From contig LDXR01000001.1 of assembly GCA_001443495.1 (NCBI GenBank), forward strand, positions 1 to 64,000: a DNA stretch of 64,000 nucleotides, written 5' to 3'. This document shows positions 51,759-61,209 of the stretch, in pieces (positions within the stretch are counted from its first letter, which is position 1; every line of letters begins with the position of its first letter). Below the pieces are notes generated by a model. It ran no database searches, was not told where the DNA came from, and saw only the letters and a program-made list of their open reading frames with translations. This stretch comes from a candidate division NC10 bacterium CSP1-5 (GTDB lineage: Bacteria > Methylomirabilota > Methylomirabilia > Methylomirabilales > CSP1-5). The translations under genes were made by a program, and so were the position numbers.

Positions 51759-52846
51759 TCCGCATTCTTGATCGGTACATCGGGCGGGAATTCTTGAAAC
51801 TGTTCGCCCTCGCCCTCGCGATCTTGGTGGCCACCTCTCTCCTCGTCCACCTCTTCGAGAGGCTTCACCGGTACGTGGCCTGGGGAGCCTCGGTGTCCGA
51901 TGTCCTGAGCTACTACTTCTACGCGCTCCCGCGGGAGACCCTCCGCGTCGCCCCCTTTGCCCTGTTGATTGCCTCCTTTCTCAGCGTTGGCAAATTCAAC
52001 CGGAACCATGAGCTTCTCGCCATGCAGATGGCGCGCCTGCACCCTCTGCGGGCGGTTCTCCCCATCGTCCTCCTTGCCCTGGCGATCACTGCCATGCTCT
52101 CTGTGGTCCAGGAAGCGATTGCCCCCGGCGCAAATGAGATTGCCTTGCGGATCCGACAACAACAGATGCAAAAGGATGCCGCCTTTCGTCGGACTCGGAG
52201 CCAGGACATCTGGTATCTGGCGGGGCCAGACCGCATCCTGCACGTCGGCCTCCTGGACGCCAGGAAGGGCGACATGCTGGATGTCTCTCTTTTCCGGTTT
52301 TCCCCAGAGTTCGTGCCGATCGAGCGGATCGAGGCGGCCAGGGGGCGGTGGATGGATGGGCGCTGGATTCTCTCGAACGTCCGGATTCACCGATTCTCGG
52401 AAGGGGGGATTGAGATGAGCATCGCCGAGGTCCGGGAGATGCCCGTCCAGTTAGACGCGACCCCTGAGGACCTGGCGGTCGTCGAGAAGGATGTGGAGGA
52501 GATGGGCTATGTGGAACTCAAGCGGTATATCCAGCGACTGACCCGCGGTGGGGTGGACGCCCGACGCTACGCGGCGGATCTCGCGGCCAAGCCTGCCACG
52601 CTCGCCGTCAATTTTGTTATGGCGCTCCTGGGGATTGTCATTGCGTTCCGGATCGGACGCCAGGGATTCTTCGTCCACATGGGCACGTGCATCACCGCGG
52701 CATTCCTGTACTGGTTCCTTTCCTCCGTGAGCCTCCAGCTGGCTCGCAATGAGGTCCTCCCCCCGCTCCTCCTCGTCTGGCTTCCGAACCTGATCTTTGG
52801 GGGCCTCGCCTTCTTCGGCCTGCTCCGTGCTCAGCCCCCCATCTAA
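51755..52846 (+). CDS. lptG: LPS export permease LptG
   Basis: The 363-residue partner of LptF begins MIRILDRYIGREFLKLFALALAIL, with N-terminal membrane segments, a periplasmic domain (RTRSQDIWYLAGPDRILHVGLLDA) and C-terminal segments ending SLQLARNEVLPPLLLVWLPNLIFGGLAFFGLL. The ATG at 51755 overlaps lptF by 4 bp and is preferred over an upstream in-frame start inside lptF. Confidence 0.93.
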   Translation: MIRILDRYIGREFLKLFALALAILVATSLLVHLFERLHRYVAWGASVSDVLSYYFYALPRETLRVAPFALLIASFLSVGKFNRNHELLAMQMARLHPLRAVLPIVLLALAITAMLSVVQEAIAPGANEIALRIRQQQMQKDAAFRRTRSQDIWYLAGPDRILHVGLLDARKGDMLDVSLFRFSPEFVPIERIEAARGRWMDGRWILSNVRIHRFSEGGIEMSIAEVREMPVQLDATPEDLAVVEKDVEEMGYVELKRYIQRLTRGGVDARRYAADLAAKPATLAVNFVMALLGIVIAFRIGRQGFFVHMGTCITAAFLYWFLSSVSLQLARNEVLPPLLLVWLPNLIFGGLAFFGLLRAQPPI

Positions 52847-52851
52847 CCCAC

Positions 52852-52907
52852 GCTAGAATGCTAGGAAGCTGGTATGCTGGGATGCTCTAGCCTTCTAGCG
52901 TCCTAAG
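52852..52907. repeat. Octamer array downstream of ahcY
   Basis: Seven octamers in strict phase: GCTAGAAT, GCTAGGAA, GCTGGTAT, GCTGGGAT, GCTCTAGC, CTTCTAGC, GTCCTAAG. The first four share GCTRGNAN; the last units read as its reverse complement. It fills the convergent gap between lptG and ahcY. Confidence 0.65.
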
Positions 52908-52914
52908 GTGTGCC

Positions 52915-54171
52915 TCAGGTCCCGGACTCCCAGGACCGGAGATAGCGCTGCTGCTCCGCGGTCAAGCTATCGACCTTGACCCCCATCGAGGCGAGCTTAA
53001 GGCGCGCCACTTGAGCGTCCACCGCTTTCGGCACCGGGTACACGCGATTGGCGAGTCGCTGGGCGTGTTGGACCGCATACTGCACCGACAGGGCCTGGTT
53101 GGCAAAGCTCATGTCCATCACCGAAGCTGGATGACCCTCCGCAGCCGCAAGATTGACCAACCTCCCCTCGGCCAACAGATACAGTCGCCGCCCATTCCGC
53201 AGTGTGAACTCTTCCACGTGTTCCCGAACCATGCGCCGCTTCTTTGCCAAGGATCGAAGCCCCTTGATGTCGATCTCCACATTAAAGTGGCCCGCATTGC
53301 ACAGGATGGCACCATCCCGCATCCGCTGGAGGTGCTCCCGGCGTACCACCTGGGTGTTGCCCGTGGCGGTGATGAAGACCTCTCCCACGCGGACCGCCTC
53401 GCGCATCGGCATGACGCGGAACCCGTCCATCACCGCCTCCAGCGCCCGCACGGGATCTATCTCGGTGACAATGACGTGCGAGCCCATCCCCTGAGCCCGG
53501 GTCGCCACGCCGCGGCCACACCAGCCGTATCCTGACACCACCACGTGCCTGCCGGCCAGCAAAACATTGGTCGCACGGAGTAAGCCATCCAGGGTGCTCT
53601 GCCCGGTCCCATACCGGTTGTCAAAGAGGTGTTTCGTATCGGCATCGTTGACGGCGATGATCGGGTACCGGAGAACCCCCTTCTCCTCCATGCGGCGCAG
53701 ACGCACAACCCCCGTGGTGGTCTCCTCAGTCCCGGCGATAACCCCGGGGAGCAGATCGGTCCGCTCGCCATGGAGGACCGAGATCGTATCGGCCCCGTCG
53801 TCCATGGTGATATGGGGGCGAATCTCCAAGACGCTCTGGATATGCTTGTAATAGGTCCGCCGATCCTCTCCCCTGCGGGCAAAGACTGGAACGCGCAGGT
53901 GTTTGACGAGCGAGGCAGCGACATCGTCCTGCGTGCTCAACGGGTTGCTGGCGCACAGGGCCACCTGCGCCCCGCCCGCCTTGAGCGCCCGAAGGAGATT
54001 GGCCGTCTCGGTCGTCACATGGAGACAGGCCGAGACCCGGATCCCCCGCAGGGGCCTCTCCTTGCTGAATCGCGCCTCGATATGCGCGAGGACCGGCATG
54101 AACCGCCCGGCCCATTCGATCCGTTTACGCCCTTTGTCGGCGAGGCGGAGATCTGCGACGTCGTATTCCAC
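52915..54171 (-). CDS. ahcY: Adenosylhomocysteinase
   Basis: AhcY hydrolyses S-adenosylhomocysteine to adenosine and homocysteine, relieving product inhibition of methyltransferases. The 418-residue protein has the NAD-binding [27 protein letters not shown], and the catalytic-domain segments [36 protein letters not shown] and DDGAD. It is the shorter form lacking the eukaryotic insertion. It starts at a GTG with GGAGGGGAG directly upstream. Octamer arrays flank it on both sides. metK lies upstream on the same strand. Confidence 0.96.
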   Translation of the reverse strand: MEYDVADLRLADKGRKRIEWAGRFMPVLAHIEARFSKERPLRGIRVSACLHVTTETANLLRALKAGGAQVALCASNPLSTQDDVAASLVKHLRVPVFARRGEDRRTYYKHIQSVLEIRPHITMDDGADTISVLHGERTDLLPGVIAGTEETTTGVVRLRRMEEKGVLRYPIIAVNDADTKHLFDNRYGTGQSTLDGLLRATNVLLAGRHVVVSGYGWCGRGVATRAQGMGSHVIVTEIDPVRALEAVMDGFRVMPMREAVRVGEVFITATGNTQVVRREHLQRMRDGAILCNAGHFNVEIDIKGLRSLAKKRRMVREHVEEFTLRNGRRLYLLAEGRLVNLAAAEGHPASVMDMSFANQALSVQYAVQHAQRLANRVYPVPKAVDAQVARLKLASMGVKVDSLTAEQQRYLRSWESGT

Positions 54172-54181
54172 ACTCCCCTCC

Positions 54182-54325
54182 GCTAGAAGGCTAGGACGCT
54201 AGGACGCTGGCACGCTAGAAAGCCAATGGGCTGGAACACCAGAACACTTCAAGACTGGGACGAAAGAAAGTGGCAGGGTGGAAGGACCCTCCGAGCCTCC
54301 TAGCTTTCGAGCGTTCCAGCCTGCT
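54182..54325. repeat. 144-bp inverted octamer array between ahcY and metK
   Basis: Eighteen octamers stay in register. The left arm reads GCTAGAAG, GCTAGGAC, GCTAGGAC, GCTGGCAC, GCTAGAAA, GCCAATGG, GCTGGAAC; the centre is degenerate; the right arm reads AGCCTCCT, AGCTTTCG, AGCGTTCC, AGCCTGCT, which is the reverse-complement orientation. The consensus GCTRGNAN is shared with the array at 52852-52907 on the other side of ahcY. Confidence 0.7.
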
Positions 54326-54328
54326 CGC

Positions 54329-54347
54329 AGGTCGCCTTCGGCGACCT
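54329..54347 (-). terminator. Hairpin at the end of metK
   Basis: AGGTCGCC (54329-54336) and GGCGACCT (54340-54347) pair perfectly around a three-base loop; the base of the stem overlaps the metK TAA. No U-run follows, and the octamer array starts four bases further on. Confidence 0.5.
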
Positions 54348-55507
54348 TAGGAGCCGAACCGCCCCGCCTCTTGCGCCAAATGCTCGGCGCGGTCGGTCCG
54401 CTCCCACGTGAAGTCCGGCTCGGTGCGGCCGAAGTGGCCATAGACCGCCGTCTGTCTGTAGATAGGCCGACGCAGGTCCAACGCCTTCAGGATCGCTGCG
54501 GGGGTGAGTTCAAAGTGCTTGCGGACCAGGGAACAGAGAATCTCATCCGGGATTTTCCCCGTCCCCTTGGTGTCGACCATGACCGAGACCGGCTCAGGGA
54601 TGCCGATGGCGTAGGCCAACTGCACCTCGCATCTGTCTGCGAGTTGGGCCGCAACGATATTCTTGGCGATATAGCGGGCCATATAGGAGGCGGACCGGTC
54701 GACTTTGGTCGGATCCTTTCCCGAATAGGCACCACCCCCATGGCTTCCGACCCCTCCATACGTATCGACAATCACCTTCCTCCCAGTCAGTCCCGTGTCG
54801 CCCTTGGGTCCACCAATGACGAACCGACCTGTTGGATTGATGTGAAAGACGACCTGCTCCGAATCCAAGAGCCCGGGGGGGACGACCGGCAAGATCACTT
54901 GCTCGACGATGTCTTCCCGCAATTGTTGGAGCGTCACATCGGGGCTGTGCTGCGCGGCAACCACGATGGTGGTGACCCGGGTGGGCTTCCTGTCCACATA
55001 CTCCACGGTGACTTGAGATTTTCCGTCCGGGCGGAGGTAATTCAGGATATTCTTCTTCCGTGCCTCAGCCAGTCTGCGGCAGAGCTTATGGGCCAGCATG
55101 ATCGGCATGGGCATCAACTCGGGGGTCTCGCGCGTGGCATAACCGAACATCAGTCCCTGGTCGCCGGCCCCCTGAATATCCACCCCCATCGCGATGTCCG
55201 GAGATTGCTCCTGAATGGCTGTGATCACCGCGCAAGTTTCATAGTCGAAACCGTACTTGGCCCGCGTGTACCCGGCATCGCGGATGGTTTCCCGCACGAT
55301 CCTGGGGATGTCGACGTAACATCTGGTAGTAATCTCGCCGGCCACGAAGGCCATGCCGGTTGTGACCATGGTCTCGCAGGCCACCCGGCCGTACGGATCC
55401 TGGGCGAAGATCGCGTCCAAAACGGCATCGGAGATCTGATCCGCGATCTTGTCGGGATGGCCCTCGGTGACCGATTCTGATGTAAACAGATACCGTCCCG
55501 GCGGCAT
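54347..55507 (-). CDS. metK: S-adenosylmethionine synthase
   Basis: MetK makes SAM from methionine and ATP. The 386-residue protein has [49 protein letters not shown] and [17 protein letters not shown], all family signatures. The ATG at 55507 has GAGGAGGG eight bases upstream, which decides against the GTG six codons earlier. It is the last gene before a hairpin and follows kdsC by 14 bases. Confidence 0.97.
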   Translation of the reverse strand: MPPGRYLFTSESVTEGHPDKIADQISDAVLDAIFAQDPYGRVACETMVTTGMAFVAGEITTRCYVDIPRIVRETIRDAGYTRAKYGFDYETCAVITAIQEQSPDIAMGVDIQGAGDQGLMFGYATRETPELMPMPIMLAHKLCRRLAEARKKNILNYLRPDGKSQVTVEYVDRKPTRVTTIVVAAQHSPDVTLQQLREDIVEQVILPVVPPGLLDSEQVVFHINPTGRFVIGGPKGDTGLTGRKVIVDTYGGVGSHGGGAYSGKDPTKVDRSASYMARYIAKNIVAAQLADRCEVQLAYAIGIPEPVSVMVDTKGTGKIPDEILCSLVRKHFELTPAAILKALDLRRPIYRQTAVYGHFGRTEPDFTWERTDRAEHLAQEAGRFGS

Positions 55508-55521
55508 GGGTGTTTCCCTCC

Positions 55522-56082
55522 TCACGAGTTCCGGTTACTCTGAAAATCCGCGCACACTCGATCCCAAACGCCCTGGGATTTGAGCAGCCACTCCACCGCC
55601 TCCCGGACCGCCCCCCTCCCTCCAGGCAGGGAGGTCACCAGGTGGGCGACGCGCCGTACCTCTACCGGCGCATCGGCAACCGTAATGGCCAGGCCGGCGC
55701 GCTGGAGTAGAGGAAGGTCTGGAAGGTCGTCGCCCATGTAGGCGACCTCAGGATCGCCCAGACGGTACCGTGCCAACAACTGGCGGTAGACGCCACCCTT
55801 GTCTTCGACGCCGGTATGGACCTCGACCAGGCGCAGTTCCTCGGCTCGACGGGCGAGGGCTTCCGACTTCCGGCCGCTGAGAAGCCCCACCGTGATTCCC
55901 GCTGCCTGCGCACTTTTCAGGGCAAGGCCGTCCCGCACATGGAAGGCCAGCACTTCCAATCCGGCGCTCCCGTAGATGATCCGCCCGTCGGTCAGGACGC
56001 CATCCACGTCCAGGAGCAGCAGCCGGATCCGCCGCGCCCGCTCCCGCAGGTCCCGTCGGCTGCGAACCGTCTTCCGTGCCAT
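55522..56082 (-). CDS. kdsC: 3-deoxy-D-manno-octulosonate 8-phosphate phosphatase (KdsC), HAD family
   Basis: KdsC releases KDO for lipopolysaccharide inner core. The 186-residue HAD subfamily III protein has [13 protein letters not shown] with the nucleophile Asp, [30 protein letters not shown], and [11 protein letters not shown], typical of KdsC-like tetramers. The ATG at 56082 is the first that gives the usual length. Position beside LPS genes supports the assignment. Confidence 0.9.
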   Translation of the reverse strand: MARKTVRSRRDLRERARRIRLLLLDVDGVLTDGRIIYGSAGLEVLAFHVRDGLALKSAQAAGITVGLLSGRKSEALARRAEELRLVEVHTGVEDKGGVYRQLLARYRLGDPEVAYMGDDLPDLPLLQRAGLAITVADAPVEVRRVAHLVTSLPGGRGAVREAVEWLLKSQGVWDRVCADFQSNRNS

Positions 56083-56211
56083 CGGAACGATCCACCCTCG
56101 GGAAGGAATTGTGTCCGGGGTTCTGCGCAACATCACTGGTTCCGGACGCCCGCCATACCGTAGGAGTTCGAAGAAGAAAAGTCAATAGAAAAGCACGCCT
56201 ACATTCGCTCA

Positions 56212-57444
56212 TCAAGGCTGTGCCGCTTCGCTGGAGGCCAGCATCAGGGCTGTCATCGACGAGAAGGCGATGGCCCCTTCCGCATGGAGTGTCGTGTTGA
56301 CCATCCCGGCGACCACGATGGTGATGAAGCTCCCCATGGCGGCATGCCACAGCGCCTGACTCAGGGCATCCTTGGGAGGCCGGCGCCTGATGCATTCGTA
56401 CACATAGCAGACAAGAAAGCCGATGAGCGACAGGAACCCGAGGAGCCCCCTTTCCGCCAGCACCGTCAAGAATAGGTTGTGCGCGTCCGTCCATCTCCGG
56501 CCGTACACGTCCGTTCTCTGAAAGCCATACCTCTCATGGTCCAGGTTCCTGAAGTTTCTGGGTCCGATTCCCAGCACGGGACGGTCCTTGACGCTGAGAA
56601 CGGCTCCCCGCCACATCTTGACCCGTTCGATGAGGTTCACATCCTCGTCGAGGCGGCCCAGCATCTCGAAATGTCTGGTCCACAGCCTTCCCATCCCGCT
56701 CAGGCCGACGACAATGGCCATCGTCAAGAATACCACCACCACAATTGGCTCCCACCGCTTCAGCGAGACCGCAAGGAAGAGGAGGACGGCCAAACAGGCG
56801 ATCCACCCTCCCCGCGAATAGGTTAGGAAGATGGCCAGATACGCTGCACCCGTGACGACCCCGACGGCTATCTTTGCCCAGATAGGCCAGTCCATGAGGA
56901 AGAGCAGGCTCATGCAGAGGGCGAGCATGATGATGAGATAGGTCGCAACATGGACAGGATTCCCCAGGGTTTTGATCCCGATCCGCATGTCGGTGCCTGT
57001 GAAGTAATCGAAGAGCCCCCGGGTCACGCCCATTGCGGTCGAGGCGATGAAGAGCGAGACGCAGAAGAGGATTTTCGGCTTGCTATCGACATCGTTGACC
57101 ATCATCAGGAAGAGTGAGAGATATCGGAACACATCCCAGGCTCCCCGGAACCCTTCCCATCGATCGAAGGCGAAGGCGGCGCTCAGCAGGGATGCGAGGA
57201 GGTACATGGACAGAAAGATCCCGATGGGGGTAAAGGTGATCCTGAAGTCGCGGCGCGCCGCCCGCTTCAGGACCCACCCCCCTAACGCCACGAAGTACCC
57301 GATGTTCTTGAGGGCCTCTGAGATGGGCAGCGTCAGGATCATGAGGGCCAGACCACCCATGAAGGCGGCGTCGGCATAACGGACCGCCCAGCCTCCTTGG
57401 CCCCCACGGCTTACGCCGACCTTGGCGAACATCACGTCGGCCAT
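56212..57444 (-). CDS. O-antigen ligase/polymerase family membrane protein
   Basis: The 410-residue polytopic protein has about ten hydrophobic segments and the Wzy_C/WaaL hallmark: a large periplasmic loop after LTYSRGGWIACLAVLLFL containing MWRGAVLSVKDRPVLGIGPRNF and RRWTDAHNLFLTVLAERGLLGFL with the conserved His. It would ligate or polymerise O-antigen on lipid A-core, or act on another surface glycan. Start is taken at the ATG at 57444. Confidence 0.88.
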   Translation of the reverse strand: MADVMFAKVGVSRGGQGGWAVRYADAAFMGGLALMILTLPISEALKNIGYFVALGGWVLKRAARRDFRITFTPIGIFLSMYLLASLLSAAFAFDRWEGFRGAWDVFRYLSLFLMMVNDVDSKPKILFCVSLFIASTAMGVTRGLFDYFTGTDMRIGIKTLGNPVHVATYLIIMLALCMSLLFLMDWPIWAKIAVGVVTGAAYLAIFLTYSRGGWIACLAVLLFLAVSLKRWEPIVVVVFLTMAIVVGLSGMGRLWTRHFEMLGRLDEDVNLIERVKMWRGAVLSVKDRPVLGIGPRNFRNLDHERYGFQRTDVYGRRWTDAHNLFLTVLAERGLLGFLSLIGFLVCYVYECIRRRPPKDALSQALWHAAMGSFITIVVAGMVNTTLHAEGAIAFSSMTALMLASSEAAQP

Positions 57445-57514
57445 CTCTCTTCTACGACCCCTCCCGTGCAGCAGGCCCAAGCCGGGTCAACGACTGCCAC
57501 CGCTTCTCGCGTGG

Positions 57515-58126
57515 TCATCCCGCTTCCGCTTTCTTGTATGCCAGTGCCACGTACCCATGAGGGCAACCCGGATTGGGGCGCGCAAGTCCGGGGACCAGGC
57601 GGAGCAGGTAGTTGGAGTACTTGAGCGCGGAAGGTCGGGCCGAGATCAAATCCCAGATCGCGGTCCAGCGGTTCCCCAGGGGCCAGATAACCACCCGGGC
57701 AAAGTCCCTCAAGAGGTGTCGTAATCCCTGCGCCGTAAACCGCCAGTAGTCATGGGGGTCGCCGTGAATGACATAGATGAACGGAACCGAACAGACAAAG
57801 CGTCCCCCGGGGCGCAACACGCGGTGCACCTCGGCCACCACCTCGACCGGGGTGTGACAGTGCTCCAGCAGTTGCGTCGCCAGGACCAGGTCGTAGGTCC
57901 CGTTTCGGAAAGGGAGCCGGTGGGCGTCCCCCACCACCGCCGGATGCCGAGTCGACGAAAGGTCCAGCAGGTCATAGCGCCGTGCAGCTACGAGAAGTCG
58001 GTATGGAGCGTCCTTGCCGCCCAGGTCCAATGCGCGATCCACGGCCACGCCCGACAGTACCTCACGAAGCTTCGCGTCGAGCGTCGCGCGGCTGTAGGTG
58101 CGGCCCTTCCGGACTTTCGGCAGCAT
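57515..58126 (-). CDS. Class I SAM-dependent methyltransferase 1 of the glycan cluster
   Basis: The 203-residue protein has a degenerate motif I (ALDLGGKDAPYRLL), motif II-like DLLDLSS, then GDAHRLPFRNGTYDLVLATQLLEHCHTPVEVVAEVHRVLRPGGRF, the standard layout of Methyltransf_11 proteins. Substrate unknown; context suggests a sugar or lipid-linked glycan. It starts 5 bases after the GT4 stop. Confidence 0.8.
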   Translation of the reverse strand: MLPKVRKGRTYSRATLDAKLREVLSGVAVDRALDLGGKDAPYRLLVAARRYDLLDLSSTRHPAVVGDAHRLPFRNGTYDLVLATQLLEHCHTPVEVVAEVHRVLRPGGRFVCSVPFIYVIHGDPHDYWRFTAQGLRHLLRDFARVVIWPLGNRWTAIWDLISARPSALKYSNYLLRLVPGLARPNPGCPHGYVALAYKKAEAG

Positions 58127-58131
58127 GCTTA

Positions 58132-59298
58132 CTACCCCTGCGCCCGGCTCCTCCGCTCGTCGCGAGCGCGCTCGCACACCAGGGCCGTTTCCTCCGCCAT
58201 CCGCGCGTGCGAGAGGCTGCCCGCGACGGCCCGCCCGGCCTCCCCCCGTGTCCGCCGCAGGTTGGCATCCAACAAGGGGATGAGGCGGTCCGCAAGTCCC
58301 ACCGCATCGAGCGGATCGGGCAGGATCGCGTCCGCCGCAGTACCCTCCACGAGTTCCGCCGCGCCGTTGGTCGCCGATGTCACCACGGGAAGCCCAGCCC
58401 CCATAGCCTCCAGGCACACGTTGGCGCACGGATCGTACAGGGAAGGCAGCACAAACACGTCACCCGCATGGTACACCATCACCACGTCCGAGACCGGGCC
58501 CAGGAAGCGAACCGCGTCCGGGGGAAGTCCGTTCTCCCGGGCCAGTCGGAGATACGGCCTCGGCCGTCCCCGACCGACGACGAGGACGCGCACCCGGGTG
58601 CCAGGCGCCCGCGCGTGCATGATCCCCGCTGCCCGCACGAGAGATGCCACCCCCTTTCGGACGAAACCGCTGCCCACCAAGAGAAGGACGACGTCCCCGG
58701 TCGCGACGTTGAGGGCGTTTCGAGCGGATGTCCGCTGGGCCGCTGTCGGAGGCCGGAAGTGGTCCGAATCAACGCCGTTGTAAATGACCGTGATGCGTTC
58801 CGCCGGGACGCGATAATACCGGAGCAGGTCACCCCGGACCATGCGCGAATTCGCAATCACCCAGGGCGGATCATCTGCCTCAAGCAGGCGACGCTCCAAC
58901 CAAAGAATGGCGCGGTGAAGCGGGTTCACAATCTCCCGCAACCGTGCCTGGAGACCCAGGGCGCGCGCCCGAGCCGCGAGCCACGCCTGGTGACAACCGT
59001 CTCCCGCTCGGAACACATCGGCCCCAGGGGTGCGATCGAGGGTCAGGACCACCTCGGCGGTCAGGCCGCGAGCCTCACGCACCGCTCGCAGGCCGAAGAT
59101 GAGCATCCGAAGAGCCTCTGGACCCGGGAGGGAGGGAATCACATGCCGGCTCACTCCCACCGGCAACTGCGCCGCCCATCGCTCGGCCACAACGGTCACC
59201 GCGTGACCTCGCGCCACGAACTCGCCGGCCAGCCGCGCCACCGTCTGCTCGGCGCCACCAGCAAGCGCATGCCGGCGACGGATCAGGCCGATGCGCAT
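58132..59298 (-). CDS. GT4 glycosyltransferase, WaaG-like
   Basis: The 388-residue protein has the GT-B fold: N-terminal GGAEQTVARLAGEFVARGH, NSRMVRGDLLRYYRVPAERITVIYNGVD linking the domains, and the donor-binding segment PSLYDPCANVCLEAMGAGLPVVTSATNGAAELV. That last motif (DPCANV..LEAM) is close to LPS core glucosyltransferase WaaG. The ATG at 59298 overlaps the upstream methyltransferase stop by one base (TAATG). Confidence 0.87.
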   Translation of the reverse strand: MRIGLIRRRHALAGGAEQTVARLAGEFVARGHAVTVVAERWAAQLPVGVSRHVIPSLPGPEALRMLIFGLRAVREARGLTAEVVLTLDRTPGADVFRAGDGCHQAWLAARARALGLQARLREIVNPLHRAILWLERRLLEADDPPWVIANSRMVRGDLLRYYRVPAERITVIYNGVDSDHFRPPTAAQRTSARNALNVATGDVVLLLVGSGFVRKGVASLVRAAGIMHARAPGTRVRVLVVGRGRPRPYLRLARENGLPPDAVRFLGPVSDVVMVYHAGDVFVLPSLYDPCANVCLEAMGAGLPVVTSATNGAAELVEGTAADAILPDPLDAVGLADRLIPLLDANLRRTRGEAGRAVAGSLSHARMAEETALVCERARDERRSRAQG

Positions 59299-60047
59299 TA
59301 CGGTCCCTTGCGGAGGAGAGCGTGATATTCGTAGCTGAGGGCCGGCCAGCGAGCCCCGACCTGATCCAGCCAGGGCTTGAGCGCCGGCCACCGGCGAACC
59401 CACCGCTCGTGCGTACGGAACGGAAATCCAAACGCTGCGACACGGATGGGAAGCAGGCCGGTCCCCCTGATCAAGCGCCGGAACTTCCAGTAGTCCAGCC
59501 GGTTGAAGTGCGCGTTGGGATCGATCGTCGGCTCGTTGACCCGGATGCGTCTCTTGAATAGCTTGAACCGGTTGTCCAGGGCCACCAGCACATGGCCGGC
59601 CGACCGCACGACGCGGGCCAGTTCACGCATCCCGGCAAAAGGATCGGGTAGATGGTCTAATGTCGTTGAGCAAATGGCCAGATCGAAAGCCCCGTCCCGA
59701 AATGGCAACACCCCCCCGTCCCCCGCCACGCCTCGGAGCGCTGGGATCCGGACCAGCGCCGTAGCTACCCGCCCCACCGCAAGGTCGAGCACAACCATGT
59801 CGAGGTCTGGGGACAGCACTGCCTCGACGTGCCCCTCGGCGCAGCCGACGTCGAGCACCCGGGCAGGAGGTCTGACACACTCCCGAACGAGGCAGGCCAG
59901 AAGGTCCAGCCGTTGCTGCTTCAGGGTACGGGTCACCGGATCGGAAGACTCATAATAGTGGGCCGCATAATTGACCGCGTCCCGCTCGAAAAAGGATCGG
60001 GCCTCTCCGGGTGTCCGCCCTTCCCCTCGCCGACTCAGACCGCTCAT
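59298..60047 (-). CDS. Class I SAM-dependent methyltransferase 2 of the glycan cluster
   Basis: The 249-residue protein has motif I VLDVGCAEGHVEAVL, an acidic motif II, AGDGGVLPFRDGAFDLAICSTTLDHLPDPFAGMRELARVVRSAGHVLVAL, and a basic C-terminal half. The N-terminus FFERDAVNYAAHYYESSDPVTR is common in methyltransferases of surface polysaccharide clusters. Target not known. Confidence 0.82.
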   Translation of the reverse strand: MSGLSRRGEGRTPGEARSFFERDAVNYAAHYYESSDPVTRTLKQQRLDLLACLVRECVRPPARVLDVGCAEGHVEAVLSPDLDMVVLDLAVGRVATALVRIPALRGVAGDGGVLPFRDGAFDLAICSTTLDHLPDPFAGMRELARVVRSAGHVLVALDNRFKLFKRRIRVNEPTIDPNAHFNRLDYWKFRRLIRGTGLLPIRVAAFGFPFRTHERWVRRWPALKPWLDQVGARWPALSYEYHALLRKGP

Positions 60048-60060
60048 GCGCTGCTGCCCC

Positions 60061-61209
60061 TCACGATCCCGGAGGGGAGGAGGGGACCACTGACCGGGAA
60101 TTCGCCCTGTTGCGTGTCAACATCTCGGCGTACAAGACCTCCAGCCGATCGAGCATCGTCTCCACGGCAAACTCCTTTTCGACCAGCCGCCGCCCGGCGT
60201 TTCCCAGGCTCGCCCCTCGATCCGGATCAGAGAGAAGCGAAGTAATCGCAGCAGCCAGGGCCACCGGATCCCCGTGGGACACCAGCAGCCCAGTCTCCTC
60301 GTGCCTGATCGCTTCTGGAATCCCGCCCACCTGCGTGGCGACGACGGGCCGCCTCATGGCCAGGGCCTGGAGCAGGGCCTGAGGAACGCCCTCCGCAGCG
60401 GTGGAGGCGGAGACAACCACATCAAGGGCCGCGAGGACCTCCGGGATATCCTCTCGATGGCCGGCCATCATGACTATCTCCTTGAGGCCCATCTGCTCGA
60501 TCCACTGACCAATAGTCCGCCGCAGCGGACCATCGCCAACGATGAGGAAACGAGCCGACGGGACCTTCCTGACAATCAAGGGAACGGCCTCAAGGAAGAA
60601 CCGATGTCCTTTCCAGCTCCGAAGCACCGCGACGATGCCGATCAATGGGGTCGTTGCCTGTACGCCGAGTTCATGCCTCACCTGCTTTCCGTCCACCGTA
60701 TGAGGATCGAGCTGGCGTAAATCTACTCCCGTCGGAATGGAGATGACCTTCGATGGATTAAGGCGGAGCTTTGCAAGCAAATGCCGACGGATGGCCTCGC
60801 CCGTCGTCACGATTCTGTCGCAGAGGGTCCAGTACACCAGTCGAGAGAAGGGGTCCCTCTTGAGAGGAACAGAGAGATGACGAGTCCGGACCACGGGAAC
60901 CCGGGCACTCCGGGCCGCGAGGGAAACCACCCAGCTATCGACAGAGCTGTGGGTGTTCACCAGCTCCACCCGTTCCTGCGTCAGGAGGCGGTGCATCTGC
61001 CAGGTCAGTCTGGGATCGATGGGTCTCCGAAACGAAAGGCACCACACCTCGAGTCCGGCCCTCTCCGCCCGCTTCGCGAGCTCGCTTTCGGGGTGGCAGG
61101 CCAGCAGCATCCGATGGCCCCGCTCACGCAGACCGATCAGCTCCAGGTGCACCCGCATCTCCTGCCCGCCCCAGCCCGGCGAGGACTCTGTATGGAGGAT
61201 AGTGGTCAT
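60061..61209 (-). CDS. GT4 glycosyltransferase
   Basis: The 382-residue GT-B enzyme starts TILHTESSPGWGGQEMRVHLELIGLRERGH, a typical acceptor-domain glycine loop, and has ISIPTGVDL, GIVAVLRSWKGHRFFLEAVPLI and the donor-site STAAEGVPQALLQALAMRRPVVATQVGGIPEAI with the EX7E pattern. It overlaps the next upstream methyltransferase by 4 bp. Confidence 0.87.
   Translation of the reverse strand: MTTILHTESSPGWGGQEMRVHLELIGLRERGHRMLLACHPESELAKRAERAGLEVWCLSFRRPIDPRLTWQMHRLLTQERVELVNTHSSVDSWVVSLAARSARVPVVRTRHLSVPLKRDPFSRLVYWTLCDRIVTTGEAIRRHLLAKLRLNPSKVISIPTGVDLRQLDPHTVDGKQVRHELGVQATTPLIGIVAVLRSWKGHRFFLEAVPLIVRKVPSARFLIVGDGPLRRTIGQWIEQMGLKEIVMMAGHREDIPEVLAALDVVVSASTAAEGVPQALLQALAMRRPVVATQVGGIPEAIRHEETGLLVSHGDPVALAAAITSLLSDPDRGASLGNAGRRLVEKEFAVETMLDRLEVLYAEMLTRNRANSRSVVPSSPPGS

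Noticed and set aside
54172-54346. A possible SAH or SAM riboswitch upstream of ahcY.
   Set aside because: I looked for the conserved SAH and SAM riboswitch cores and saw none; the region is explained by the octamer array and the metK-end hairpin.
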